Part shown: piece by piece, positions 1-8,898 of the stretch
Layout of the letters: each line of letters starts with the position of its first letter
Position numbering within the stretch: position 1 is the stretch's first letter
NCBI GenBank assembly: GCA_016219965.1
Contig: JACRJM010000004.1
Span: 1 to 64,000, forward strand
Length of the DNA: 64,000 nucleotides
Reading direction: 5' to 3'
Origin: Candidatus Schekmanbacteria bacterium
GTDB taxonomy: Bacteria > Schekmanbacteria > GWA2-38-11 > J061
Notes under the pieces: generated by a model
Seen by the model: the letters and a program-made list of their open reading frames with translations, nothing else
Told to the model about the DNA's origin: nothing
Database searches by the model: none
Position numbers and translations under genes: made by a program

Positions 1-1
1 A

Positions 2-919
2 GGGGATGGCGGTGACGGCGGAAGCGTAATATTCAGGGCGACCTCAAGTAAATCCACACTCATAGATTTCCGGTATCAGCCTCATATCCGTGCAGGAAAG
101 GGTATGCATGGAAAGGGTTCCGACCTTCACGGGAAAAACGGCGAAGACAAGGTTCTCATGGTTCCGATCGGGACACTCATCTATGATATCGAAGACTCAT
201 CCCTTGTATGCGACCTCGACTCTGAGGGGAAGGAATTTGCAGTTGCCCGCGGCGGCAAGGGAGGGAGAGGAAACACACATTTCAAGTCATCAACTAATCA
301 GGCTCCCCGCAATGCAGAGAAGGGAGAACCCGGGGAGGAAAAAGAGCTTAAGCTTGAACTTAAATTAATGGCTGATGTCGGGCTTGTAGGATTCCCCAAT
401 GCAGGCAAATCTACTTTTATCTCTGTTGTTTCCCATGCACACCCAAAGATCGCTGACTATCCTTTTACAACCCTTTCGCCTTCGCTTGGCGTTGTTGATG
501 CTGGCGATGAAAGAAGTTTTGTCATAGCCGACATACCGGGCCTTATAGAGGGGGCTCACGATGGCACAGGGCTTGGGCTGCGTTTCTTAAAACATATTGA
601 AAGAACAAGAGCTCTTTTGTATCTTGTAGATATCATGGGATATGATGGGAAGTCCCCTGTTGAGATATTCAGGATTTTGCGGGAGGAACTGAGCCAGTAC
701 AACCTTGAGCTCCTTGATAAGAAACAGATGATTGTGATAAATAAAACTGATCTTGAACCGGACCAGAAAAAAATCGCAGCCCTTAAAAAGAAACTTAAAG
801 AAGAGAGCGGCGGTCTTAAAGTGATGGATATATCCGCTGTAGCGCAAAAGGGATTAAAAGAACTAATCAGAGAGATTGCAAAAATGGTTGTGAGCGGGCA
901 AAAAAATGAAAAGCGGTGA
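2..919 (+). CDS. obg: GTPase Obg/CgtA, 5' end cut by window edge
   Basis: Ribosome-associated GTPase of the Obg family, acting in 50S subunit maturation and stress control. The reading frame is already open at base 2 and encodes the glycine-rich Obg fold (GGDGGS near the edge, later GGKGGRGN and NQAPR). The G domain follows with G1 GFPNAGKST, G3 DIPGL and G4 NKTD. An internal ATG at 104 is not the real start, because conserved Obg residues lie upstream of it. The protein ends soon after the G domain, so the extra C-terminal OCT domain of some Obg proteins is absent. The 3' end overlaps proB by 14 bp, implying translational coupling in the obg-proB-proA operon. Confidence 0.96.
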   Translation, partial: GDGGDGGSVIFRATSSKSTLIDFRYQPHIRAGKGMHGKGSDLHGKNGEDKVLMVPIGTLIYDIEDSSLVCDLDSEGKEFAVARGGKGGRGNTHFKSSTNQAPRNAEKGEPGEEKELKLELKLMADVGLVGFPNAGKSTFISVVSHAHPKIADYPFTTLSPSLGVVDAGDERSFVIADIPGLIEGAHDGTGLGLRFLKHIERTRALLYLVDIMGYDGKSPVEIFRILREELSQYNLELLDKKQMIVINKTDLEPDQKKIAALKKKLKEESGGLKVMDISAVAQKGLKELIREIAKMVVSGQKNEKR

Positions 920-2045
920 ATTCGATAAAAAAACCTTTGTTGAAAATATAAAGCGTATTGTTGTTAAAATAGGCAGTGCTGTTATTGCTGATGCAGACAA
1001 AGGGCTTAACTCAAGAAGAATATTAGCCCTGGTTGAGGAAATCATTAAATTAAAGGAAAAAAAATATGAGTTTGTCCTTGTTACGTCAGGTGCAATAGCT
1101 GCTGGTAAAGCAAAGCTCCAGCTTGGCGGAAGACCTTTTAGTCTTCAGGAAAAACAGGCTGCTGCTGCCGTGGGGCAGTGTACATTGATAAGAACTTACG
1201 AGCGTGTATTCGAGCAGGCTGGTATCGTGGTAGGGCAGATATTGCTGACACACGATGATTTAAGCTCCCGCAAAAGATACCTTAACGCCATAAACACCAT
1301 ACACGCGCTTCTTAATTGCGGCGCTGTGCCGGTCATAAACGAAAACGATACGGTTTCTGTTGATGAGATAAAATTCGGGGACAATGATTTTCTGGCAGCT
1401 GCAGTTTCAAGCATGATAGAGACTGACCTCCTTGTACTTCTTACAGATGTTGACGGGATCGAGGACAGAAGGCAGCCTGCTGAGAGAAATATAATAAGGG
1501 TTGCTGATGCTGCAAATCCAGCAATTTACCAGATGATTGATTCTACGACAGGCTCGCTTGGCACAGGAGGAATGATATCAAAGGTGCAGGCTGCAAGGAA
1601 AGCTGCGCACTCCGGTGTCGCCACATTGATTGCGAACGGCAAGAGAAAAAACGCTATAACCGATTTCCTTGCAGGCGAAGAAATAGGGACTGTTTTTCTC
1701 CCGAAAATTGAACGCCTGAAACGGCGCAAACACTGGATAGGATTCACAGTTAAATCCAGGGGTAAGATAATTGTGGATAGCGGTGCCAGAGAAGCGTTAA
1801 CGGACAAGGGTAAAAGTCTTCTTCCGTCAGGGATCATAGCAATAGAGGGTTCGTTCTCGGTTGGAGATTCAGTACTCCTTGTAGATGGAAACGGAAACAG
1901 TTTTGCAAAGGGGCTTGTAAATTACAATTCAATTGAGCTTGCAAAAATAAAGGGAAAGAAAACAGCAGACATAATTCATATCCTCGGGAAAAAGGATTAC
2001 GACGAGGCTATACACAGAGATAACCTGGTGATAATCAGTGAGTAG
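906..2045 (+). CDS. proB: Glutamate 5-kinase
   Basis: Phosphorylates L-glutamate to gamma-glutamyl phosphate, the first step of proline synthesis in the cytoplasm. The 379-residue protein has the amino-acid-kinase fold (VVKIGSAVI near residue 20, LVTSGAIAAG near 60, PVINENDTVS near 140, GTGGMISK near 220). A C-terminal PUA domain covers about residues 280-370, the usual two-domain length. The ATG lies inside the end of obg in another frame. proA follows after 11 bp with the site aggggga, so the enzyme and its partner are probably made together and channel the unstable intermediate. Confidence 0.97.
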   Translation: MKSGEFDKKTFVENIKRIVVKIGSAVIADADKGLNSRRILALVEEIIKLKEKKYEFVLVTSGAIAAGKAKLQLGGRPFSLQEKQAAAAVGQCTLIRTYERVFEQAGIVVGQILLTHDDLSSRKRYLNAINTIHALLNCGAVPVINENDTVSVDEIKFGDNDFLAAAVSSMIETDLLVLLTDVDGIEDRRQPAERNIIRVADAANPAIYQMIDSTTGSLGTGGMISKVQAARKAAHSGVATLIANGKRKNAITDFLAGEEIGTVFLPKIERLKRRKHWIGFTVKSRGKIIVDSGAREALTDKGKSLLPSGIIAIEGSFSVGDSVLLVDGNGNSFAKGLVNYNSIELAKIKGKKTADIIHILGKKDYDEAIHRDNLVIISE

Positions 2046-2056
2046 GGGGAATAATA

Positions 2057-3313
2057 ATGTCAATAAAAGATGAAGTCATTGCCATAGCGGAAAGGGCAAA
2101 AAAAGCAGGGGGAAAGCTTTCTAATCTTTCCACGGCAGATAAGAATAAAGCGCTTCTCATGATGGCAGAGGGGCTTGAGAAAAAAACTGCGGAGATACTA
2201 AAGGCAAATAAGATAGATATTGATAATGCCCGCAAAAACAATCTGAGTGATGCCATGATAGATAGATTGATGCTCGATGAAGGGCGCATAAAAAAGCTTG
2301 CAAAGGGAGTAAGGGAAGTTTCAGAGCTTTCTGATCCGTGCGGAGAAATAATAAAGATGTGGAAACGCCCCAACGGGATGCTCATAGGGCGGATGAGAGT
2401 GCCTGTGGGTGTTATCGGGATAATTTATGAATCCCGTCCCGGCGTTACTGCTGATGCAGCAGCTCTATGTCTTAAATCAGGGAATGCCATAATACTGCGC
2501 GGCGGGAGCGAGGCGATAAACTCAAACTGCATAATTGCTGAAGTGCTCTCTGAGGCTGCTTTGAAATGCGGAGTTCCCAGAGGTTCGATTGAGATAATCC
2601 CGTCAACCGACAGGCAGGCGGTCCTTGAGATGTTGAAGCTTGACCGCTTTATAGACATGATAATCCCGCGGGGAGGTGAGGGACTTATCAATTTTGTGAA
2701 AGAAAATTCCCGCATACCTGTTATCTGCCATGACAAAGGATTGTGTCTTACCTTCGTTGATTCGAGCGCTGACATTGATATGGCGGTTAATGTCTGCTTT
2801 AATGCGAAAGTGCAGCGCCCCGGTGTATGCAATGCAATGGAAACTTTGCTCGTCCACAGGGATATAGCAGAAAAATTTCTTCCCATCATTGGCGAGGAAT
2901 ATAAGAAAGCCGGAGTTGAACTTCGGGGATGTCCTGCGACCAGAAAGATTCTCCCCTGGGCGAAGGACGCTACGGAAGATGATTTCAATACGGAATTCTT
3001 GAACCTCACTCTTTCGGTGAAGGTTGTTGGCTCCATTGATGAGGCGATGGAGCATATAGACCGCTATGGCTCACATCACTCTGATGCAATTGTGACCAAT
3101 GATTATAACAACTCCCAGAGATTTCTGAGAGAAGTTGATTCGTCTTCTGTGTTTGTCAATGCCTCGACAAGGCTTGCAGACGGAGGTGAATACGGGCTTG
3201 GCGCTGAGATGGGGATAAGCACGCAAAAGCTTCATTGCCGCGGTCCTATGGGTCTTGAGGAACTTACTACGACTAAATTCATAGTTTATGGTAAAGGGCA
3301 ATTGAGGGAATAA
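2057..3313 (+). CDS. proA: Gamma-glutamyl phosphate reductase
   Basis: NADPH-dependent reductase converting gamma-glutamyl phosphate to glutamate semialdehyde, the second proline step. At 418 residues it is the usual full length. It shows the aldehyde-dehydrogenase-like fold with GVIGIIYESRPGVT near residue 115 and the catalytic cysteine in QRPGVCNAMET near residue 256. The C-terminus carries the typical GLGAEMGISTQKLHCRGPMG region. The gene sits directly behind proB and 8 bp ahead of nadD. proC was not seen in the window. Confidence 0.97.
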   Translation: MSIKDEVIAIAERAKKAGGKLSNLSTADKNKALLMMAEGLEKKTAEILKANKIDIDNARKNNLSDAMIDRLMLDEGRIKKLAKGVREVSELSDPCGEIIKMWKRPNGMLIGRMRVPVGVIGIIYESRPGVTADAAALCLKSGNAIILRGGSEAINSNCIIAEVLSEAALKCGVPRGSIEIIPSTDRQAVLEMLKLDRFIDMIIPRGGEGLINFVKENSRIPVICHDKGLCLTFVDSSADIDMAVNVCFNAKVQRPGVCNAMETLLVHRDIAEKFLPIIGEEYKKAGVELRGCPATRKILPWAKDATEDDFNTEFLNLTLSVKVVGSIDEAMEHIDRYGSHHSDAIVTNDYNNSQRFLREVDSSSVFVNASTRLADGGEYGLGAEMGISTQKLHCRGPMGLEELTTTKFIVYGKGQLRE

Positions 3314-3321
3314 TAAAACAG

Positions 3322-4008
3322 ATGAGCATAAATGTCGCAAAGGGAAGTATTGGAATGCTTGGCGGAACATTTAATCCTGTTCATTTCGGGCATCTGAGAA
3401 TTGCTGAAGAGGTCCGGGAAACCCTCGGGCTTGAAAAAATCTATTTTATCCCGTCCTATCTTCCACCGCACAAGAGCGGCGAAGGAATCGCGGAATGCAG
3501 CCACCGCCAGAAAATGGTGAGCCTCGCTATAAAGGGAAATCCACAATTCGAGCTTTCAACCATAGAAATTGAAAGGGGAGGAAAGTCTTATACTGTGGAC
3601 ACGATAGATTATTTCAGAAAGGTCTATGATGATAAGATTTACCTTATATCAGGGATAGATACTTTTGAGGAATTTTCTACCTGGCGCAAAGTCGATACTA
3701 TCCTGCGTTCATGCCATTTTGTTGTGACGTCAAGACCGGGATACAGCAGGGCAAAACTTATGACAGTCCTTGAGAACACCATTACCATGGCTTTCCCGGA
3801 GATAAGATTTGTATTGGAAAAGGATGCTGGAAAGATATCGATTTATACAATAACTACGAGCGATTTCAAATTGTACTGTCTTGAATCAACTCTTCTTGAA
3901 ATATCTTCCACAGAAATCAGAAAATGCCTTAAAACGGGAAAGTCTGTTAAATACCTTGTCCCTGAGGCAGTGGAAGAATACATTGAGAAGAATGGATTGT
4001 ACAGATAA
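3322..4008 (+). CDS. nadD: Nicotinate-nucleotide adenylyltransferase
   Basis: Transfers AMP from ATP to nicotinate mononucleotide in NAD synthesis. The nucleotidyltransferase signature GGTFNPVHFGHL occurs near residue 14, SYTVDTI near residue 80, and the ISSTEIRK motif near the C-terminus. Length 228 is slightly above the family norm because of about ten extra N-terminal residues. The ATG at 3322 is used, although no strong ribosome site precedes it and an in-frame ATG lies at 3355 just before the core. It is followed by rsfS, a pairing seen in many bacteria. Confidence 0.95.
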   Translation: MSINVAKGSIGMLGGTFNPVHFGHLRIAEEVRETLGLEKIYFIPSYLPPHKSGEGIAECSHRQKMVSLAIKGNPQFELSTIEIERGGKSYTVDTIDYFRKVYDDKIYLISGIDTFEEFSTWRKVDTILRSCHFVVTSRPGYSRAKLMTVLENTITMAFPEIRFVLEKDAGKISIYTITTSDFKLYCLESTLLEISSTEIRKCLKTGKSVKYLVPEAVEEYIEKNGLYR

Positions 4009-4040
4009 CGACAAAGACCGTATTCAGATTGGAGGAAAGA

Positions 4041-4457
4041 GTGAGGGAAGTTAAAGAAAAAAAGAAATCAGAAAGTAAAAAAGAAGTTAAGGCAATATCT
4101 CCCAAGAAGCTTACACCGCGCCAGATGGCTTTGAAAGCTGCAGAGTTTGCTGATGACAAGAAGGCGCTTGATATAATTATTTTCGATGTCAGGAAGCTTA
4201 CTACAGTCACAGATTTTTTCTGTATATGTCATGGTACTTCTGACAGGCATGCAAAGACGATTGCTGAAGATATAATCGAGCAATTCAAAAAGAACGGGCA
4301 CATTCCGCTTGCATCAGAAGGCTTTTCTACCTGCCAGTGGATAGTAGTAGATTTTGCAGATATCGTAGTCCATGTTTTCCAGAAAGATGCAAGGGACTAT
4401 TATAATCTCGAAGGAATCTGGGGCGATGCGCCGGTAGTTAAGGCAAAGGTAAGCTGA
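4041..4457 (+). CDS. rsfS: Ribosomal silencing factor RsfS (YbeB/Iojap)
   Basis: Binds ribosomal protein uL14 and blocks joining of the 30S and 50S subunits when nutrients are short. The domain starts at residue 30 or so with MALKAAEFADDKKALDI and includes FFCICHGTSDRHAKTIAEDI and the C-terminal DIVVHVFQKDARDYYNLEGIWG. The GTG at 4041 is chosen because GGAGG at 4031-4035 lies at ideal distance. A TTG at 4029 overlaps that site and is unlikely. The first 28 residues are an unusual lysine/glutamate-rich extension. Confidence 0.92.
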   Translation: MREVKEKKKSESKKEVKAISPKKLTPRQMALKAAEFADDKKALDIIIFDVRKLTTVTDFFCICHGTSDRHAKTIAEDIIEQFKKNGHIPLASEGFSTCQWIVVDFADIVVHVFQKDARDYYNLEGIWGDAPVVKAKVS

Positions 4458-4470
4458 TAAAGAGAACCTG

Positions 4471-4935
4471 ATGAAGATCCGCTTTATCTGGATAGATAAA
4501 ACAAAAGCTGGTCCGGAAAAAGATATAATTGATGATTATGCATCCCGCATTAAAAGATTTGCAGATGTTGAAGTAATAGAGATTAAATCCTCAGCGAGGC
4601 AGGAAAATCCGGAATCTGCCATGGAAGAGGAAGCAAGAGACATTGAAAAACATCTTCTCAAAGATTCATTTTTTATAGCAACAACTCCTTCAGGCAAAGA
4701 AATATCTTCCCATAAATTTGCTGAATTAATGAAAGATGTTCTGAAGGTGCAGGCAAAGCCGGTTGTCATTGTCGTAGGCGGCAGATACGGCATAGCCCCC
4801 CGGCTCATTAAAGCTTCGAACCTCAAACTTTCAATTTCGCAGATGACGTTAAACCATTACCTTGTGCGGATATTCCTCTTTGAACAGGTTTACAGAGGAT
4901 TCTGCATAATGGATGGTCTGCCGTATGCGAAATGA
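4471..4935 (+). CDS. rlmH: 23S rRNA (pseudouridine-1915-N3)-methyltransferase RlmH
   Basis: SPOUT methyltransferase that modifies pseudouridine 1915 in helix 69 of 23S rRNA using S-adenosylmethionine. The 154-residue protein shows the trefoil-knot features VIVVGGRYGIAP (SAM site) and SQMTLNHYLVRIFLFEQVYRG near the C-terminus. The family normally ends in PYH followed by a basic residue. Here the end reads PYAK, so a usually conserved histidine is alanine. It is the last recognised gene of the obg-to-rlmH operon. Confidence 0.94.
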   Translation: MKIRFIWIDKTKAGPEKDIIDDYASRIKRFADVEVIEIKSSARQENPESAMEEEARDIEKHLLKDSFFIATTPSGKEISSHKFAELMKDVLKVQAKPVVIVVGGRYGIAPRLIKASNLKLSISQMTLNHYLVRIFLFEQVYRGFCIMDGLPYAK

Positions 4936-4970
4936 ATATAATCTCACTCTCATAGTAACAGGAGGAAATT

Positions 4971-5804
4971 TTAATAATGCACGGTCGGCGGCAGTCCCAT
5001 CCAGCGCAAGGCTTCAAAGGGATGTCCCCTTTCCCTTCCCATCTTTACTGCGCCGTCTTTCATTAATGAATATTCAAGCCAGTGTGTGCGCATCTCATTC
5101 TTAAGAACATCATCATCTGTGCTGTACCGGAGGTCCTTTAATTTTTTTACTATTTCAATATAGCCGTTGAAAAATGTCTCTGCTCCATCCCTTACAACTG
5201 GGAAATTTTCCTCAAGAGGGAGCATCTTAAACTGGAAACCGGCTCTTGCTGCAAGCGGATACTGCCATCCTTCCATGTTGTATTGTTCCGCAAGCCCCTT
5301 GCTCAGCTCCCACTGGTCTTTTCCGTATTTTTTTGCCACCTCAGCCATTTTATTTCTTAAAGCATCCACATCTTCTTTGGGAGTGGCAGCTGGGAAAACA
5401 TCCATGTTTGCCATCATCATATTTTTTCCCGCATAGAAACGTTCGAGATTGAAATGTCCCATTGGCAGGATGGAAGAAGTCGGGAAGATCTCAATTTGAA
5501 GTACGCGTACGCTAACCGGCTCGGAAGGTGATGCAAGTTTCATATCCACAAGGGTCTTTGCCGCTTTTGGCCAGTCTATGAAGATTTCAGACACCGTAGC
5601 TTTTTCGAAGACCTCTCCCCTTGATGCATTCACTTCGTGACGGTAGGTGTATTCTATCTTTTCCGTGTCTTTCGGAGCAGGGCCCTTATGATCCCATGTC
5701 CTTGACCGCCAGGCTGAGCCATTCAGGCTTGTAATGGCATCTATCGCTTTCTTTTTTAGCCCGGCGATAAAATTTTCCGCTTCCGAGTTAGTTTTTTCAG
5801 GCAT
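4971..5804 (-). CDS. HemF-like (aerobic coproporphyrinogen oxidase fold) protein of unknown function
   Basis: A 277-residue protein that reads as a remote relative of aerobic coproporphyrinogen III oxidase. Visible family-like landmarks are RGEVFEKATVS (compare the HemF G-x-VFE-KAGVN segment), ILPMGHFNLERF (HemF P-T-x-H-x-N-x-R), and a C-terminal WLEYSLMKDGAVKMG followed by LRWMGLPPTVHY (HemF FN-L-YDRGT-FGL ... SLPP). The conserved arginine after the H-x-N segment is shifted or replaced and the HemF GGG-DLTP segment is not evident, so HemF activity is doubtful. A paralogue lies at 26650-27417. It is divergent from the AOR gene and convergent with rlmH. Assignment rests on motif reading, not on an alignment program. 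Confidence 0.72.
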   Translation of the reverse strand: MPEKTNSEAENFIAGLKKKAIDAITSLNGSAWRSRTWDHKGPAPKDTEKIEYTYRHEVNASRGEVFEKATVSEIFIDWPKAAKTLVDMKLASPSEPVSVRVLQIEIFPTSSILPMGHFNLERFYAGKNMMMANMDVFPAATPKEDVDALRNKMAEVAKKYGKDQWELSKGLAEQYNMEGWQYPLAARAGFQFKMLPLEENFPVVRDGAETFFNGYIEIVKKLKDLRYSTDDDVLKNEMRTHWLEYSLMKDGAVKMGRERGHPFEALRWMGLPPTVHY

Positions 5805-5876
5805 AATATTCTCTCTCCTCTAAAGGGATTGTTTCACATAAGTGACTAATTGAACTTCTATCATATAATCTTTTGT

Positions 5877-5905
5877 TTGACTCACAGACAATATTTTTCA
5901 ATACT
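5877..5905 (+). promoter_or_regulatory. Candidate sigma-70 promoter for the AOR gene
   Basis: TTGACT at 5877-5882 and AATACT at 5900-5905 are separated by 17 bp in the divergent intergenic region, 40 bp before the AOR start. The -35 matches consensus in five of six positions and the -10 in four. This is pattern matching only, in an AT-rich spacer. Confidence 0.35.
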
Positions 5906-5945
5906 AAATTCTAATAAACGTTTTTATAGATAAAAGGAAAATAAA

Positions 5946-7865
5946 ATGTCTGCTGAATTTGGATATGCCGGGAAAATCCTTAAGGTAGATCTTTCCTCGG
6001 CAAGAATGAGAGATGTACCAACGTCTGATTATGCTGATAGATTCATTGGAGGAAGAGGCATAGCCGCCAAAATCTATTGGGATGAAGTTGCACCGGAAAC
6101 AAGAGCCTTAGACCCGGAAAACAGGCTGATATTCATGACCGGTCCCATGGCAGGTTATCCTGGAGTGTCCGGTTCCATAAGTCAAATTTGCGGAAAATCC
6201 CCGGCCACTAATCCTGAGCAATTCTTTTACAGCAGTATGGGAGGGAGCTGGGGGGCTTATCTCAAATTTGCAGGTTATGATGGAGTTGTTATTCATGGCA
6301 AATCTGAGGAGCCTGTCTATCTTCTGGTGCAGGATGGGAGTGCGGAATTAAAAGATGCATCAGGCTTATGGGGGAAAGATGCAGGTGAGACACAAAGGCT
6401 GCTCAAGGCTGAACTTGGAAGCTCGGCAAGGGTATTGGCTATAGGACCTGCTGGCGAGAACCAGGTAATATTCGCCACTACTCTATCAGATGAAGATGCC
6501 GCTGCCTGGGGTGCAGCAGTTATGGGTTCAAAAAATCTTAAGGCGATAGTGGTAAGAGGAAAAGGTGTGCGCCCCCCTGCGGCTCATCCGGAAAAACTTA
6601 AAGAATTGTCGAAATATCTTCGTGGGTTGTGGCGCGGAGCCGGATATGGTGCAAAGTTATCTCACATACCAAGACGCAATATAAAGCAGCAGGTTTGCTA
6701 CGGTTGCGTAAACGGCTGTGTCCGTTCTACCCTTGAAACAACGGAAGGCATCAAGGTGAAGGTTTGCTGTCAGGCTGCTGGCGTCTATAGAGCAGCTGCA
6801 GACAGCTATTATGGCAAACCGACTAATGTGCCACTGCACGCCGCAAGGCTTTGCTTTGATTACGGGCTAGATACCCATGTCATCTCGGCTTTGCTGAAAT
6901 GGCTTAAAGAGGGATACAAAACAGGTGTTTTCACTGAGGAAGATACTGGGCTTCCTCTTTCAAAGTTTGGCAGCTGGGAGTTTATAGAATCACTGGTGAA
7001 AAAGATATCACTGCGGGAAGGATTTGGTGATCTGCTGGCTCAAGGGTTGCATCATGCTGCTGAAGTTCAAGGTCCAAAAGCCAGGGAATTAGTTGCCGGC
7101 TATCTTGATAAGAATGGGCAAAACATGGCGTATGGTCCACGCCTCTACAATATAAGCGGAATCTTTTACGCCACGGAACCCAGGATGTCGCTTCCGATAT
7201 TGCATGAAATGACCATACCATTGTCGAAATGGATCCAATGGGTTAAAGGAGCAGAAGGCTCTTACATGTCCTATGAAATGCTTTGTGATATTGGCAAAAG
7301 ATTCTGGGGAAGTGAGCTTGCTTTTGATTGCTCAACATATGAAGGCAAGGCCATAGCTGCCAAGAAAATCCAGGACAAAATACATACAGAAGAGTGCCTT
7401 ATACTTTGCGCCTTTTTCTACCCTTTAAGGTCTTGCGATTCCAGCGAGTCACATAAGGGAGACCCTTCTATTGAGAGCAGGCTTTACTCGGCAGTTACCG
7501 GAAAAGAGACGGATGAGGATGGGTTAAATAAAATAGGTGAGAGGGTCTTTAATTTGCAAAGGGCAATACTTACTCGTGAAGATCCTCGGGGAAAAAAGGT
7601 GGATGAGATTCCGGAGTTTAACTTTACGATACCTTATAACGGTGAAACCAACAATCCCGAAGCTCTTGTTCCGGGGAAGGACGGTGAGCCGATAATTAAA
7701 AAAGGCACTATGGTTGACACGGCAAAATTTACAAAGATGCTAAGTGAGTACTACGAAGTCAGGGGTTGGGATAAAAACAGCGGTTTGCAGACAAAGCAAA
7801 AGCTCATAGACCTTGATCTTGGAGATATTGCCCAAGTCATGGAGGAAAAAAAGCTTATCGTGTAA
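5946..7865 (+). CDS. Aldehyde ferredoxin oxidoreductase family protein (tungstopterin enzyme)
   Basis: Member of the AOR family, which oxidises aldehydes (or related substrates) to acids using a tungsten bis-pterin cofactor and a 4Fe-4S cluster, passing electrons to ferredoxin. The N-terminus has the family signatures GYAGKILKVDLSS and FIGGRGIAAK. The cluster cysteines are seen in CYGCVNGC from residue 251, and the likely fourth ligand is Cys497 in RSCDSSESH. The 639-residue length fits the family. Substrate cannot be read from sequence. A separate aldo/keto reductase follows after 36 bp and probably belongs to the same transcript. No dedicated ferredoxin or tungstate transporter is adjacent. 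Confidence 0.9.
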   Translation: MSAEFGYAGKILKVDLSSARMRDVPTSDYADRFIGGRGIAAKIYWDEVAPETRALDPENRLIFMTGPMAGYPGVSGSISQICGKSPATNPEQFFYSSMGGSWGAYLKFAGYDGVVIHGKSEEPVYLLVQDGSAELKDASGLWGKDAGETQRLLKAELGSSARVLAIGPAGENQVIFATTLSDEDAAAWGAAVMGSKNLKAIVVRGKGVRPPAAHPEKLKELSKYLRGLWRGAGYGAKLSHIPRRNIKQQVCYGCVNGCVRSTLETTEGIKVKVCCQAAGVYRAAADSYYGKPTNVPLHAARLCFDYGLDTHVISALLKWLKEGYKTGVFTEEDTGLPLSKFGSWEFIESLVKKISLREGFGDLLAQGLHHAAEVQGPKARELVAGYLDKNGQNMAYGPRLYNISGIFYATEPRMSLPILHEMTIPLSKWIQWVKGAEGSYMSYEMLCDIGKRFWGSELAFDCSTYEGKAIAAKKIQDKIHTEECLILCAFFYPLRSCDSSESHKGDPSIESRLYSAVTGKETDEDGLNKIGERVFNLQRAILTREDPRGKKVDEIPEFNFTIPYNGETNNPEALVPGKDGEPIIKKGTMVDTAKFTKMLSEYYEVRGWDKNSGLQTKQKLIDLDLGDIAQVMEEKKLIV

Positions 7866-7901
7866 GAATCCCGTTAATTTCCTATTAAGGGGAAAACAAA
7901 A

Positions 7902-8888
7902 ATGGAAAAACGAAAACTTGGAAGTCAGGGGCTCATGGTTTCAGGACAGGGTTTGGGTTGCATGGGGATGACAGATTTCTATGGAATTCGCGATGATGAG
8001 GAATCCATAGCGACAATTCAACTTGCGCTTGAGCTTGGTATTAATTTAATTGATACGGCAGACATGTATGGCCCTTTTACAAATGAGGAGTTAGTCGGCA
8101 AGGCTATTCGCGGCAGACGCGCTGAAGTCATACTTGCAACCAAGTTTGGCATAGTGCGTAGCAGTGATCCGAAGTTCCGTGCAATAAACGGCAGACCTGA
8201 ATATGTTCGCTCATCGTGCGACGGTTCCTTGAAGCGGTTGGGAGTGGATTATATCGACCTCTATTATCAGCATCGCATAGACCCCAACGTTCCTGTCGAG
8301 GAAACTGTAGGAGCAATGTCTGAATTGGTAAAGGCAGGGAAGGTCCGCTATATTGGATTATCTGAAGCTTCTCCGGAAACTATCAGACGAGCCCATGCAG
8401 TTCATCCTATAACAGCGTTGCAATCTGAATATTCTCTCTGGAGCAGAGAAGTAGAGGCAGAGATATTGATAACCGTCAGGGAACTTGGGATAGGGTTTAT
8501 TGCATACAGCCCTCTCGGGCGTGGTTTCCTCACTGGAGCAATTAAAAGCCCTGAAGATTTTGAGCCGGGCGACTTCCGCAGGAGTTTACCGAGATTTCAG
8601 GGAGAGAACTTCAAAAAAAATCTTGAACTCGTGGATAAAATAAAAGAGATTTCCAAATCAAAAGGAATTACGCCTGCACAGTTAGCCCTTGCCTGGGTGC
8701 ATGGACAGGGAGAAGACATATTCTCCATACCCGGCACAAAGAGACGCAAATACCTTAAGGAGAATATATCCGCATTTGATGTGACGCTTTCAAAATCTGA
8801 ACTTGATTATATCTCTAAAATAATTCCGCTGGAAGCGGTGCGAGGAACGAGATATTCCGAAAAGATAATGAAGATGCTGGATTCCTGA
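7902..8888 (+). CDS. Aldo/keto reductase
   Basis: NADPH-type aldo/keto reductase of 328 residues, TIM barrel. The catalytic tetrad can be read as Asp and Tyr in [10 protein letters not shown] near residue 55, Lys in ILATKFG near 83 and His in LYYQHRIDP near 127. The C-terminal cofactor region includes [13 protein letters not shown]. The sequence looks like the group of AKRs related to pyridoxal or plant auxin-type reductases, but the substrate is unknown. The start has AAGGGG at good distance. It follows the AOR gene closely, which suggests linked aldehyde/alcohol chemistry. Confidence 0.92.
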   Translation: MEKRKLGSQGLMVSGQGLGCMGMTDFYGIRDDEESIATIQLALELGINLIDTADMYGPFTNEELVGKAIRGRRAEVILATKFGIVRSSDPKFRAINGRPEYVRSSCDGSLKRLGVDYIDLYYQHRIDPNVPVEETVGAMSELVKAGKVRYIGLSEASPETIRRAHAVHPITALQSEYSLWSREVEAEILITVRELGIGFIAYSPLGRGFLTGAIKSPEDFEPGDFRRSLPRFQGENFKKNLELVDKIKEISKSKGITPAQLALAWVHGQGEDIFSIPGTKRRKYLKENISAFDVTLSKSELDYISKIIPLEAVRGTRYSEKIMKMLDS

Positions 8889-8898
8889 CCTTGCGATA

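Noticed and set aside
104-919. An ATG-initiated obg frame starting at 104
   Set aside because: The same frame is open and conserved back to base 2, so 104 is internal and the gene is cut by the window edge.
4971-5804. Naming the two HemF-like genes as hemF
   Set aside because: Catalytic His/Arg positions are altered and there is no heme gene context, so only the fold resemblance is claimed.
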